From: Leptolyngbya sp. SIOISBB
GTDB lineage: Bacteria > Cyanobacteriota > Cyanobacteriia > Phormidesmidales > Phormidesmidaceae
Assembly (NCBI GenBank): GCA_010671905.1
Contig: JAAHII010000001.1
Location: 5,890,001 to 5,954,000, forward strand
Reading direction: 5' to 3'
DNA: 64,000 nt
How positions within the stretch are numbered: position 1 is the stretch's first letter; each line of letters starts with the position of its first letter. The notes under the pieces are model-generated. The model saw nothing but the letters and a program-made list of their open reading frames with translations, had not been told where the DNA came from and searched no databases. Position numbers and translations under genes: made by a program. Positions 35,297 through 44,765 of this stretch are shown here, piece after piece.

Positions 35297-35788
35297 CTAG
35301 GGCTGATACTCACCAATAATCTCTAAAATGACTTCAAATCCTGTAATAAGCTGCCAGCCAAACAGACCCGTAATCGAGAATGTAAGAGCCATATGAATCT
35401 GACGTGCCCACTCTTTCCCTTTTTGCATAAAGGGAGCTAGGGCTGCGGCATTAGCCATCAAAACTGTCATGACAAGTCCAACAATGGTATGAGGGACTGC
35501 ATGTAGTTTGCCACTATTAAGATATTCAATCCCCAAAACACCAATACTTCCTGTTGTCATAAGAGCTAAAAGTAATGCTCCGATTCGATAGTGTCTTTGA
35601 GGAAACCTTTGTTTAACTAAGGTCTTCTTTGTTTCTCCAGTCGCTTTTCGGGTGCGACGAGACTGTAATCCCAAGTAAAGCGCGTAAATTGTCAAGACAA
35701 GCACAACCCACATCCAGGCTGGATGAATTGCATAAAGCCAATACTTCACCACTTCTGAAAGTGAGTCTACAAACTGTAAGGCATTCAT
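35297..35788 (-). CDS. DUF4079 membrane protein
   Basis: 163 residues with four hydrophobic helices (WMWVVLVLTIYALYLGL, RIGALLLALMTTGSIGVLGI, TIVGLVMTVLMANAAAL, IHMALTFSITGLFGWQLI). His residues in AIHPAWMW, HAVPHTI and QIHMAL are spaced as in the family and might bind haem. DUF4079 is common in cyanobacteria; function unknown. It lies between an AraC regulator and the amine oxidase on the same strand. Confidence 0.85.
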   Translation of the reverse strand: MNALQFVDSLSEVVKYWLYAIHPAWMWVVLVLTIYALYLGLQSRRTRKATGETKKTLVKQRFPQRHYRIGALLLALMTTGSIGVLGIEYLNSGKLHAVPHTIVGLVMTVLMANAAALAPFMQKGKEWARQIHMALTFSITGLFGWQLITGFEVILEIIGEYQP

Positions 35789-35902
35789 TTCTGAACTAAA
35801 TTTTAAGCCTGATCTGTCAAGCCCACCATTGAATGAGCATCTGCAGTATGCATATGATTAACCCTTGATTTCTTGCCAATTTCTCCGATTTTTAGCACGT
35901 TC

Positions 35903-36832
35903 TTACAGAAGATGTTTAAGAAACGTCTTTGGCGTGACTCCAAACCATCGCTTGAAGTGGCGGTTGAGATGACTTTGATGGGCGAAGCCAACCTGAAGGG
36001 CAACTTCTGCGATTGGTAGCTTCCCTTCAACAAGAAGTTGCCTCGCCCGCTCAACTCGATGCTGAATCACATATTGATGCGGTGTGAATCCAGTTGATTC
36101 TTTGAAGAGCTGAGTGAAGTAGCTTGGACTCATTTGAGCGACAGCCGCAAGGTCAGCTAAAGTCAATTTGCGATTCAGATAAGCATCAATATATTCGATC
36201 ACCTGTTGCAATCGATAGGTTGATAGTCCACCTGCTTGAGCTGAAAGTACTGGTTTTGAGGTGGTGTAATGGCGAACCAAGTGATTAAGCAGTGCGGTAC
36301 AGAGGGAGTCTGCATAAAGCTGTCCCCCTAAGCCACTTGACTCAAGCTCGGTTTTTAGAGCTAATCCTATTCCGTGAATTAACGGGTCAGCTGTTGCAAA
36401 ATGGGGCACTAGTTCAGCTCTATCCCAGCTTCCGGTTGATTGCACCGCACTAAGAAATGCGGTTGGGTCAAGACTAAGAATCAGATACCGATGCTCTGTA
36501 TCCCAGCGGGCGTAGTGGGGCATTTGGGCTGGAACAATGAGAATGTCGCCAACCTGAAACTGATTTTCCTGAAACTGAGTATCTAACCTCTGTTCAGCCC
36601 AGGTTGGAATCTCTAGATGAACTAAAACTAAATGCTGATTGGAGACAGTTTCAGGAAGTTCATGGGGACGATGCTGATAATAGCTCAGGTGAACCCCATT
36701 CCATTGCCGCGGTTTGCTTGAGAGAAGCGAGCCAGAGGGAAAAACCTGCGAAATCTCACTATCTCTGGTGAAGTCAATCGCTACCGCATTGCCTGAGGAG
36801 CGTTTCTTAGTTCCAGAAGGGGTTTGTTTCAC
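35903..36832 (-). CDS. AraC-family transcriptional regulator
   Basis: 309 residues. The N-terminal cupin-like sensing region (VLVHLEIPTWAEQ, GDILIVPAQMPHYARWDTEH) precedes two helix-turn-helix units (LTLADLAAVAQMSPSYFTQLF; LPIAEVALQVGFAHQSHLNRHF, then GVTPKTF). No relation to the PchR-like pair. Probable controller of the DUF4079 and amine oxidase genes downstream. Confidence 0.9.
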   Translation of the reverse strand: MKQTPSGTKKRSSGNAVAIDFTRDSEISQVFPSGSLLSSKPRQWNGVHLSYYQHRPHELPETVSNQHLVLVHLEIPTWAEQRLDTQFQENQFQVGDILIVPAQMPHYARWDTEHRYLILSLDPTAFLSAVQSTGSWDRAELVPHFATADPLIHGIGLALKTELESSGLGGQLYADSLCTALLNHLVRHYTTSKPVLSAQAGGLSTYRLQQVIEYIDAYLNRKLTLADLAAVAQMSPSYFTQLFKESTGFTPHQYVIQHRVERARQLLVEGKLPIAEVALQVGFAHQSHLNRHFKRWFGVTPKTFLKHLL

Positions 36833-36932
36833 AGCGTCAGCTTATTCAAGGCTATTGAGATAATATAAATATTGAGATTAGGATTTACCAATTTACACCA
36901 CGCAGAGCGTTAGTGTTGTCAGCTCCACAGTA

Positions 36933-37016
36933 GCCCAACACTCCACGGCAGCGGACGGACGAAGCCGCTAATGCTAAGTTCAAGGCTACTAACGCTGCTG
37001 CGTTTTGCCGTTAGCC
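36933..37016 (+). repeat. attC-like recombination site 8
   Basis: Left box GCCCAAC (RYYYAAC), right box GTTAGCC. Arms GGCAGCG and CGCTGCT. It lies between the divergent AraC gene and the methyltransferase cassette. Confidence 0.6.
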
Positions 37017-37043
37017 ACAGCGGGATGGAGGCATCCCCCTCGC

Positions 37044-37925
37044 ATGATCGAACCTTTGCCGAACTTCTCTGCTTCTTTCTACGCGGACCTTGAGCGGATC
37101 AACGACCGGCCAGAACCATTCGAGATTTACACCGCGAAGGACCTATGGACCGACGAGCATACCTCGCAACAGATGCTCGCGTTTCATCTGAATGGTGAAC
37201 TAGACGTCTCTTCACGACGCATCGAATTCATAGAAGTATCCGTCGGCTGGCTGGCTGACCGATTCAAGTTGTCAAGTGGCTCCCGGGTGATCGACTTCGG
37301 ATGCGGGCCAGGTTTGTATGCGTCTCGCTTAGCCAATCTTGGTGCCGCCGTAACCGGCGTCGATTTTTCTCCTCGGTCGATCAGTTATGCCCGCAAGCAG
37401 GCTGAGCAAGACGGACTGGAGATTGATTACCACGAGGCGAATTACCTAGATTTTGAACCTGACGGCAAATTCGATCTCGCGACTTTGATTATGTGTGATT
37501 TCTGTGCATTGAGTCCCGAACAGAGGTCGGCGATGCTAAGAATGATTGACCGACACCTAAGTCCTGAAGGACGTGTCGTGCTGGATGTTCACTCTCTCAG
37601 TGCGTTTGAGCAGAAAGAAGAGTCGGCGAGTTACCGAAAAAATCTGCTCGACGGGTTTTGGTCTCCCTACCAATATTTCGGTTTTTTGAATACATTTAAA
37701 TATGATCCGGAAAAGGTCATCCTGGACAAGTACACCATCATTGAGCCGGCCCGTACGAGGCAGATATACAATTGGCTTCAGTACTTCTCAGTTGAGATGC
37801 TGGAACGCGAACTAGAATCGACGGGGTTTGAGATTGAGGAAGTTCTTGGCGATGTTGCCGGACGTCCTTTTACGCCTCAACAGTCGGAGTTTGCCGTGGT
37901 CTTGAAATCACACTATTGTGGCTAA
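37044..37925 (+). CDS. Class I SAM-dependent methyltransferase, cassette-borne
   Basis: About 293 residues. Motif I VIDFGCGPGLYASRLA, motif II VTGVDFSPRSISYAR, motif with FDLATLIMCDFCALS and post-motif LSPEGRVVLDVHSL are clear. The C-terminal part, YQYFGFLNTFKYDPEKVIL, resembles unassigned cyclopropane/ubiquinone-type methyltransferases common in integron arrays. The ATG at 37044 is chosen over 37005, which would start inside the preceding attC site. The stop overlaps the next attC left box. Confidence 0.9.
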   Translation: MIEPLPNFSASFYADLERINDRPEPFEIYTAKDLWTDEHTSQQMLAFHLNGELDVSSRRIEFIEVSVGWLADRFKLSSGSRVIDFGCGPGLYASRLANLGAAVTGVDFSPRSISYARKQAEQDGLEIDYHEANYLDFEPDGKFDLATLIMCDFCALSPEQRSAMLRMIDRHLSPEGRVVLDVHSLSAFEQKEESASYRKNLLDGFWSPYQYFGFLNTFKYDPEKVILDKYTIIEPARTRQIYNWLQYFSVEMLERELESTGFEIEEVLGDVAGRPFTPQQSEFAVVLKSHYCG

Positions 37926-38006
37926 CCATTGCGTGAGCCGGAGCGGCGGAACACGCGGAATCTGCATTCAACATCAACCGCCGCCGGGTTACGCTGGCCG
38001 TTAGTA
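37920..38006 (+). repeat. attC-like recombination site 9
   Basis: Left box GGCTAAC contains the methyltransferase stop codon; right box GTTAGTA. Arms GCGTGAGCCGGAGCGGCGG and CCGCCGCCGGGTTACGC are nearly complementary with unpaired bases. One of the clearest sites in the array. Confidence 0.75.
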
Positions 38007-38220
38007 GGCTTGGCATAGAAACATAATGGTCGCCCTTGCCTTTGACTCAGCAAAAAATTGCCGTTCAGCGATCGCCCCTGAACTCAGATTAGAGTCAAAC
38101 TAGAGTTGCAGAGAGGTGTGCCATGACTCCACAACTTGAGGGGGGCGATCGCCGCTGGCCTCAACAGCCTCCGCCCCCTCGTCCAACACGAGTTCACCCC
38201 TAATCTGATGATTGATTGAG
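38007..38220 (+). repeat. Composite repeat: upstream module plus ATPase-tail copy 4 (best preserved)
   Basis: Module CATAGAAACATAATGGTCGCC, AAAAAATTGCCGTTCAGCG, AAACTAGAGTTGCAGAG, CATGACTCCACAACTTGAGG, then the tail at 38145-38220. This tail differs from the ATPase gene end at only a few positions (for example CTGATGATTGATTGAG against CTAGTGATTGACTGAG). Confidence 0.88.
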
Positions 38221-38488
38221 CCGTTAGTTCTGAATAGTTACAGTGCGAGGCACTCGATTGGGCGACATCATCTTGTTAGAAGGGCACCCCATTCCACATA
38301 ATTATCCATCATGTTATGTGGAGACTTTCACTCTAACCAATGGTTAGGCTGCTTCAAATTTTGGTGAGGACAGTATCTTAATTTTGCTGGTAGAGCAGCG
38401 AAGCACTAGGAGCGACTCATCCTTATTAGGAGCGACTCATCCTTATCTTGATGTATTGATGCGGTGTCGCTGATTAGGAGGCGAAGAA
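38221..38488 (+). repeat. Decayed post-tail module (copy 4) and leader of the glycosyltransferase
   Basis: CATTCCACATAATTATCCATC and CTCTAACCAATGGTTAGGC at about 38290-38356 correspond to the ends of the module seen at 30128, with the middle lost. A short tandem (AGGAGCGACTCATCCTTATT, twice) follows at about 38409-38446. No gene is recognised. Confidence 0.55.
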
Positions 38489-38697
38489 GTGAGCCGAATT
38501 GTCTTAACCACCATTGGATCTTTCGGGGACTTGCATCCAAAGATTGCGATCGCGCTTGAGTTACGTCGTCGAGGTCACGATGTGGTGTTTGCCACTCATC
38601 GTGAATATCAGGTCAAAATTGAAGCTCTAGGATTTGAGTTTCACCGCATGCGACCGGATAACACTGCCCTCAACGATCCTCAGGAGATGGAACGTAT
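38489..38697 (+). pseudogene. GT1-family glycosyltransferase, 5' part (interrupted by IS21)
   Basis: Encodes IVLTTIGSFGDLHPKIAIAL and then LRRRGHDVVFATHREYQ, the donor-independent N-terminal domain of UDP-glycosyltransferases of the MGT/UGT type. Coding is broken after ...PQEMER by the IS21-like element. Joining 38697 to 41267, with one copy of the duplicated ACGTAT, restores a continuous frame (EMERMMDLRTGTEY). Confidence 0.9.
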
Positions 38698-38839
38698 TAT
38701 TGAATGTCAAGCTTTTAGCGTGACGCGACAGCTAGATAGTCGAGTGTGAGGATCCGCGAGCGCGATCGGCAACGGCATTGTCCTCTTGTCGCGACAGCAA
38801 TGATCGAAACGACAACGATGATCGCTAATGCCGCTAAGC

Positions 38840-39637
38840 TCAGTCTGAAGGATTGGCTGCAGTTGAGCGAGAGGCGGCCGCGCGTTTGCGATAGCTATCG
38901 GTATGGATTTCGACAATCAAGGCATGATGCACGAGGCGATCTACCGCCGCGACGGTCATCATGTCATCAGCAAAGATGGTGTCCCATTGACTGAAGGGCT
39001 GATTGGCCGTGATGAGAAGACTGCGCCGTTCGTAGCGATGGGCAATCAGCTCAAAGAGGACCGAGGTTTCGGCCTCCGACTTTTTGACGTAGCCGAGGTC
39101 ATCAATGACGAGCAAGTCAAATCGGTCCAGCTTTTTGAGCAAAGCGGGCAGTTGCAACTGGAGTTTGGCCTGCTGTAGTTGTTGCACCAGAGCGGTAGCC
39201 GTGAAGAATTTCGCCCGTTTACCCAGTTCGACGATAGCCCGCGCCAGGGCTGCCGCCAAATGGGTCTTCCCCACCCCGGAAGGCCCGAAGATTAAACAGT
39301 TTTCGGCTCTCTCTAGCCAACCAGCATCGGTGGCCAGTTGCATCAAAGGAGCGGGATTGAGCTTCGGGACATGTTCCCAGTCAAAGTTGGAAACCGTTTT
39401 GGCGGCGGGCAGTTGAGCCTCTTGCAGGGCACGTTTGAGGCGCACACTCCAGCGTCGGTCCACCTCCAATTCGCAAAGTGCCAGCAAGAATTGAGCGTAA
39501 GACCAGTGTTCTTGCATGGCCTGATGTTCCAGGGTCTCCCAATGCTGGAGCATGTGGGAGAGGCGCAAGCGTTTGAGGTGGAGGCTGAGACTCTGGTAGG
39601 GACTCAATTGCGGCGTCTGGCTGGAGGAGTTGGTCAT
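38840..39637 (-). CDS. istB: IstB-like ATP-binding transposition helper
   Basis: 265 residues. AAA+ ATPase with Walker A GPSGVGKTHLAAAL, Walker B LLVIDDLGYV and sensor region SLLITANQPFSQW. The N-terminal LRLSHMLQHWETLEHQAMQ helix interacts with the transposase in known IS21 elements. Apparently intact. It lies 11 bp downstream of the istA frame. Confidence 0.93.
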   Translation of the reverse strand: MTNSSSQTPQLSPYQSLSLHLKRLRLSHMLQHWETLEHQAMQEHWSYAQFLLALCELEVDRRWSVRLKRALQEAQLPAAKTVSNFDWEHVPKLNPAPLMQLATDAGWLERAENCLIFGPSGVGKTHLAAALARAIVELGKRAKFFTATALVQQLQQAKLQLQLPALLKKLDRFDLLVIDDLGYVKKSEAETSVLFELIAHRYERRSLLITANQPFSQWDTIFADDMMTVAAVDRLVHHALIVEIHTDSYRKRAAASRSTAANPSD

Positions 39638-39648
39638 AGTCTTTCAAG

Positions 39649-41129
39649 TCATGTTGTTGCACCTGCACAGTCGGTAGAGTCGTTTCCTTCAAGAGCTGAA
39701 AGTGTCGTTGCAAGGGTAGATAAAGTTAGGGTGCCAGCAGCCAACTGAGCCACTAGATACTCGGCGACAGCAGATTCTTTGTCCTGAGTAGCGGCAATGT
39801 AGAGCGCTTCCACCATCAGGACGGCGGCGCTATCGATATCAAAGTCAGCTTGAAGCTGTTGCCACAACTGCCGGTAAGGGGCATTGGGTAATAAGTCTTG
39901 CTGCCAGGTGCAGTAGATAAAGGCTCTGGGTTTACGCCTGAGCCCTTCAATGACGTGACGATAGTTGATGCACCGAGCGCGGCGTTTGTCTTTGGCGGTG
40001 ACACGCAGGCGCGGCAGTTCCACGACGACCTGGCGTTCGAGATAGCCACAGATGCGGTCATGGTAGAGATGGAGTTCAAGCTGGCGACCAATCAATCGGG
40101 ACGGCACGGTGTAGAGAATGCAACGCACATCAATGGTGCTGCGACTGCTGACCCTGGCAGTGAGGACTTCGTAGTCGGCCACCCGTTTGGGCGGTAAGGG
40201 CTGCAGATGCTTCTGCTCTTCGGCAAACTTGGCCTGATGCTGCTGGTTGAGCTTGGCGACAATGCTGTTAATGAAGGCTTGATAGTCGCTCACGCTAGCA
40301 AAGTCACGGCTGCCGCGAAGGTAGAGCGCCTGGGTAATGCGGTTCTTGAGATGACCGTGAGGCGATTCAATCGCACCATTCTCATGAGCAATCCCTTTGT
40401 TGTTGCGCGTCGGTCTCAGACGATAGTGGTGACACAGGTCGTCATAGAGGCGTGTCAACGGTTTGTGCCCTTGCCACCGGTATTGCGATAGGCCGCACTG
40501 AGGCTATCCGTGCGATGCTCTTGGGGCGCGCCGCCACTGGCAAATAGGGCATTCTGTAGCCCTTCCGACAAGGCGATGAAGCTCTCGCCGCCTTGAATCA
40601 CTTGGGCATAACGCCAGCCACTGTAGGCCAAACGGTAGTGATAGAGCAGATGCTCAAATGGCTTTCCGCTGATAGTGATCTCCACCCCTTTTAGCTCAGT
40701 AAAGTCGGAGATGCCCATCACACCAGGCTCGTGGCGCAGCTCGAACATGACTTCCGGGGCTTCGCCATGCAATGCTTTCCAGGTTCGAACGCGCCGTTGC
40801 ACGGTCCGCAGCACTTGGGGATATTGTCCTGGATAACGCTCTTGCAAATACTCGAACAGTGTTGTCGGCTTTAGCCGTGGCTCCCGTCTCAGCATCGGTT
40901 CAAGTTCTTCTTCCCATACCCCCGCGAGCGGGTCAGCGCTGGTGCGCCAGTCCCGCACCCGACCGCGATTGGGTTGATGCGTTCCGGCCTCAATGCGCTG
41001 GCCGGTGCGGTCCGAAAATTCGGCAATCGAAGCTGCATCGCTCTGCGTTAAACCGAGCTCTCGGGCGTTCATATACACTCTGATTTGATAACTTTGAATC
41101 GTTTGTTTGGGCACTGGAGGCTTCCCCAC
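39649..41129 (-). pseudogene. istA: IstA transposase, frameshifted
   Basis: The N-terminal frame (41129-40455) has helix-turn-helix DNA (RELGLTQSDAASIAEFSDRT) and the first part of the DDE core (PGVMGISDFTELKGVEI). It ends at NTGGKGTNR. The second frame, from about 40458, continues with DDLCHHYRLRPTRNNKGIAH and ENGAIESPHGHLKNRI (the catalytic Glu region) to the C-terminus. One frameshift near 40455-40465 separates them. It could be a mutation, a sequencing error or, less likely, programmed frameshifting. Confidence 0.85.
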
Positions 41130-41266
41130 TTCTTGGGAAAACGCCTTCAGTGTCTTTTTTAGGGCGATAGCTGGAACAAGGGATGGAGAACGTCGCTCTC
41201 AACCCGCCTTGGTAGCTGTCGTCGGCAGGGCTTACCCGCCGATGTCATTGTCATCTAATAACGTAT

Positions 41267-42323
41267 GATGGATCTGAGGACAGGCACAGAGTATGTGGTT
41301 AGAAATTGGGTTTGTGCCAGCTTGCGTGAAACTTACATGGACTTGATGAACACTGCTCAAGATGCCGATCTCATCATCAACGGTGAGGGCGTACTGGCGG
41401 CTCGATTAGTCGCAGAAAAACTAAGAATTCCATGGATACTGACGGTGCTGCAACCTCTGGCCTTTCTCTCTGCCTACGATCCGTCCGTTCTGCCTGCACT
41501 CCCTGCCATCTTTCAACTACCTGGCTTAAACGTCATTGCCCAACGCGGGATTAGACCCCTCTCCAAAATCTTGTCAAATGCTTGGGCAGAAACTGTTTAC
41601 CAACTCCGACGGGAGATTGGTCTACCACCCCTCGAAGGCAACCCATTGGTTGACGATAAATATTCTCCGGGCTTGGTTCTAGCGATGTTTTCACCCATCC
41701 TGGCTAAACCTCAACCAGATTGGCCGATTAACACAATACTCACAGGGTTCACCTTCTACGACGGCAGCGAGGGCGGTAAACAACTTCCCCCCGACCTAGA
41801 GCAATTTCTGAATGCCGGTGAGCCACCGATTGTATTCACGCTAGGGTCAGCTGCAGTGGTGTCTCCAGGCAATTTCTATGAAGAAAGCATTAAAGCGGTC
41901 GACAGTTTAGGCCGCCGTGCTGTACTTCTGATGGGTAGAAATGTGCCGCCAGCTAATCTTCCCAGCAGTATGATTGCGGTGAACTATGCGCCGTACTCTC
42001 AGCTTTTTTCGCGAGCCTGTGCGATCGTTCATCAAGGCGGCATTGGCACAACGGCTCAGGCACTACGGGCGGGTCGTCCAACACTTGTGACGCCTTACAG
42101 TGTTGATCAACCGGACAATGCCGCTAGAGTTGAACGTCTAGGTACTTCACGAACAGTTGCTCGCAAACGATACACAGCAAAACGAGTCGCCAAGCAGCTA
42201 AAGAAACTATTAGAGAACCCTAACTATACAGCCAGAGCCACAGAGATTGGAGTGACTACCAGAGCAGAAGATGGGGCGAATATAGCGTGTGACGCAATTG
42301 AAAAACAGCTTGAAGCTGCTTAA
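41267..42323 (+). pseudogene. GT1-family glycosyltransferase, 3' part (interrupted by IS21)
   Basis: About 350 codons. It holds the rest of the acceptor domain and the donor-binding domain: VFTLGSAAVVSPGNFYEES, VNYAPYSQLFSRACAIVHQG, GGIGTTAQALRAGRPTLVTP and SVDQPDNAARVERLG, the UGT signature region with HQGG-x-G-T. Together with 38489-38697 it would form a ~420-residue enzyme. A fresh start inside the 3' part could make a truncated protein, unlikely to be active. Confidence 0.9.
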
Positions 42324-42344
42324 ATTTTACTGTGAGCGCCAGCC

Positions 42345-42430
42345 ACTCAACACTGCGTTGGTGCAGACGGTACAGGGGGGGGCAGTGAAAGTTCAAGGTT
42401 ATCTGCCGCCGCACAACTCCACTGTTATCT
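42345..42430 (+). repeat. attC-like recombination site 10
   Basis: Left box ACTCAAC, right box GTTATCT. Arms CACTGCGTTGGTGCAG and GCCGCACAACTCCACTG pair imperfectly. It lies 22 bp after the glycosyltransferase stop. Confidence 0.55.
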
Positions 42431-42455
42431 TGCTACACGCAGATAACTTTGCGTG

Positions 42456-43376
42456 ATGCTCACACTTATGGCTAGAAAGGGAATTGTCGATGAGCTGAAA
42501 CGGATCATTTACGCTGATTTAGTGCGTGTGGAGCCGCACTGTTTTACAGGCGTAGGGGCAGGAACAATTTTTACAGGAAGCTTTGATTGGCATTCAAGTG
42601 TTCACGCGCACTGGGCGCTTTTATCGATGGCTCGTCTCACTGACGATGTACTGCTTCAACGTCAGCTACTGTCTCGCCTGACACCCGAAAATATTGAAGC
42701 GGAGCGAGCATTTCTCAACAATGTAGAAAATCTCGAATTTGAGATGCCTTACGGCAGAGCTTGGTTGCTGCTTATGCTTGCTGAGTTATCTAAACATAAA
42801 GAGCATAATTACTTACTTCTGGGTTCTTTTCGAAAAGAATTAGAACAGCAACTGACACTTTGGTTGGAGCAAAATAGCGCGGTGGATGAAGTAGTTGTGA
42901 ATGGCGGTTATCAGCCATGGCTTTTTATCTTTCTTTTACTTCAATTCAGCCAGCCTAAACCCGATACTCTTTACAGGCTTGAGGCGTTACGCCCCCAGAT
43001 TGAAAATTTCAGAGAAACTATCACTATTACGCAACCCAAAGAATCAGATTCCTTTTATCTGCCAGCGATTTTATACTTGGTTGACCAAACGAAGCACCCG
43101 AAGGGAAAAGATTTTTACTATCGTGATGATATCGCACCAGCATTCAACCAAAACCTTAGTTTTAAGACCTGTCACCAAGCAGGAAGAAATGTCGTTCGAT
43201 TGTGGCCTTACGCTTTCGAAAAGCTGATTGATGGTGACAGCAGTAGATTTCTTAAGGGTGTGGAAAGAATCGTGTCACAACCTGATCAATGGAGAGGTAG
43301 TTTTGAACTTATCTCCCATTGGGTTCCACAATTTATTTGGCTGGGATTCATGCTTAAGCAAGGTGAATTGCTGTGA
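42456..43376 (+). CDS. DUF2891-family protein
   Basis: About 306 residues. The segment FTGSFDWHSSVHAHWALLSM is the hallmark of DUF2891 (F-D-W-H-S-S-V-H), with further PYGRAWLLLMLAEL and the C-terminal SHWVPQFIWLGFM agreeing. The family probably adopts an alpha/alpha-barrel; the conserved Asp/His set suggests an enzyme but none is assigned. The start is uncertain among GTG 42453, ATG 42456 and ATG 42468. Confidence 0.82.
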   Translation: MLTLMARKGIVDELKRIIYADLVRVEPHCFTGVGAGTIFTGSFDWHSSVHAHWALLSMARLTDDVLLQRQLLSRLTPENIEAERAFLNNVENLEFEMPYGRAWLLLMLAELSKHKEHNYLLLGSFRKELEQQLTLWLEQNSAVDEVVVNGGYQPWLFIFLLLQFSQPKPDTLYRLEALRPQIENFRETITITQPKESDSFYLPAILYLVDQTKHPKGKDFYYRDDIAPAFNQNLSFKTCHQAGRNVVRLWPYAFEKLIDGDSSRFLKGVERIVSQPDQWRGSFELISHWVPQFIWLGFMLKQGELL

Positions 43377-43433
43377 ATTGTTGAGGTGAGTCATCTACTG
43401 AAGATTTGTCGCCACTGAATACGATCGTTAATA

Positions 43434-43646
43434 GACTTGCGTGAAAAGTTGACGATCGCCCTTTCACTTGATTAGGTGAAAAATCGTCATTCGGCGATCG
43501 CCTCTGAGTTCAAACTTAAGGAAAGCTAGCTTTGCAGAGAGTTTTACTCTATCTCCACAACTTGAGGCCGCGATCGCTTCTGACCTCAACAGCCTCTGCC
43601 TCCCTCTGCCAACATGAGTTTCCCCCTCATCTAGTGATTGATTAAG
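43434..43646 (+). repeat. Composite repeat: upstream module plus ATPase-tail copy 5 (diverged)
   Basis: Upstream module in eroded form (GACTTGCGTGAAAAGTTGACG, TTGATTAGGTGAAAAATCG, GGAAAGCTAGCTTTGCAGAG) and the tail at 43570-43646 (TGACCTCAACAGCCTCTGCC, CATCTAGTGATTGATTAAG). More substitutions than copies 2-4 suggest an older insertion. Confidence 0.78.
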
Positions 43647-44283
43647 CCGACGGAACTTTGAGTATTTGCGGCGCGGGGCAATTAATCTAATGGCACCATT
43701 GTGTTACGGAGAGATCCCATTCATCCGACATCACTACCCGTTTACAGATGAGATCGGAAGTCATCGAATCTCTTACTATGCCTAAACTGTAATAACATCT
43801 ATCTCCCATCACGTTATGTAGAATCATTCTCACTAATAAATTGTTATGCTGACAAAAACGTGCCGCATGAAAAGAATTGGATCATGAGCGATAAGGATCC
43901 CTTGATATTCCTCCGGGAAACGAGCCGTATTGCGGAAGCATCTTGCTGCACCGCTGCGATCAAGCGATTTCGATTAACGACAGGATCGTGCCATTAACTT
44001 ATGCTTTCGCTCTAAACGATGCACAGCCGGTGGTCACTCAAATTATCAAACCAAATCCAAGCCAACATGGTCCATTTCATTCTTGACTCGGGCGAAATGG
44101 GGCGTCATGTTTTCGCATTGGGCCTAGGGATGGGGCGGTTCCAATAGGCCAAGAGAGAGGGCGCAGACAGCGAATGGGATCAGCCTCATTCTGGCGGCAG
44201 ACAAACTTCGTAGCTACTGCCACCCCCCCTTATGCTGACCCACTGGCAAGCAAACTTCCTTTAAGTAATAAAAAAGAGAGCTA
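43647..44283. other. Post-tail region with decayed module (copy 5), no recognised gene
   Basis: About 640 bases. Between ~43715 and 43860 lie eroded pieces of the post-tail module ending AATAAATTGTTATGC. Within it GTAGAATCATTCTCACTAA (43818-43836) reads in reverse as TTAGTGAGAATGATTC, like the Fur-like boxes in region 1, possibly by chance. From 43870 to 44280 I see no gene; it may be a decayed insertion. Confidence 0.45.
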
Positions 44284-44631
44284 ATGAACATGGATGTACA
44301 GTTATATAGATTAGAAGTAGTAAAGGGAAAAGAGAGCATTGCAGAAGAATGGTTGGCATATTTAGAGGCCAATAAAGAAAAAGCTGAGAAAACCTTAGAA
44401 AATGAAAAGGTTTATTTTGAAGCATATTTCAAAGAAGTCATTGAGAATCAAATGTATATATACTTGTTTCTGATGTGTAAAGACTATGAGTTTGCCAATA
44501 ACACAGCTTTGAACAGCTCCAATGAATTAGATAAAAAACACTTTGAATATATGAAAGCTTGCATAGATCTAAATAAAGGGAATATTCTGAGTTCAGAAAT
44601 TTTTATGGATAACCTAAAAGGAAAATTTTAA
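44284..44631 (+). CDS. DUF6176-like small protein
   Basis: 115 residues. The pattern YRLEVVKGKESIAEEWLAYL, EKTLENEKVYFEAYFKEVIEN, MYIYLFLMCKDYE and ELDKKHFEYMKACID matches DUF6176, a predicted ferredoxin-like (alpha-beta) dimer. Function unknown. The gene is strongly AT-rich against its flanks, a sign of transfer, and has AAGAGAG just before the start. Confidence 0.75.
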   Translation: MNMDVQLYRLEVVKGKESIAEEWLAYLEANKEKAEKTLENEKVYFEAYFKEVIENQMYIYLFLMCKDYEFANNTALNSSNELDKKHFEYMKACIDLNKGNILSSEIFMDNLKGKF

Positions 44632-44765
44632 TTTTTGGATAAGATATTTGATTGTTGCAGATCTCGATCAAAATGAAATTGAAATAGTTTTCGTATCTCG
44701 TTTTATGGAATCCAAAAAATAAGTAATGAAACATAAGAACGTAGATGCTAGGCTACTCTCCTTTA

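Larger units (their letters stand above)
38698..41260 (-). mobile_element. IS21-like insertion sequence
   Basis: About 2.56 kb between two copies of ACGTAT (38692-38697 and 41261-41266). The ends are short inverted repeats: TATTGAATGTCAA at the left and TATTAGATGACAA read inward from the right. The interior near both ends has multiple CGACAGC/GCTGTCG repeats, as in IS21 transposase-binding regions. It encodes IstA (frameshifted) and IstB. Confidence 0.88.

Noticed and set aside
38409-38446. Direct repeat AGGAGCGACTCATCCTTATT as an operator pair
   Set aside because: Only one duplicated unit, with no palindromy and no second occurrence; more likely replication slippage.
43818-43838. Fur box in the post-tail module of copy 5
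   Set aside because: Resembles the region 1 boxes, but the other module copies do not conserve it and no iron gene is adjacent.
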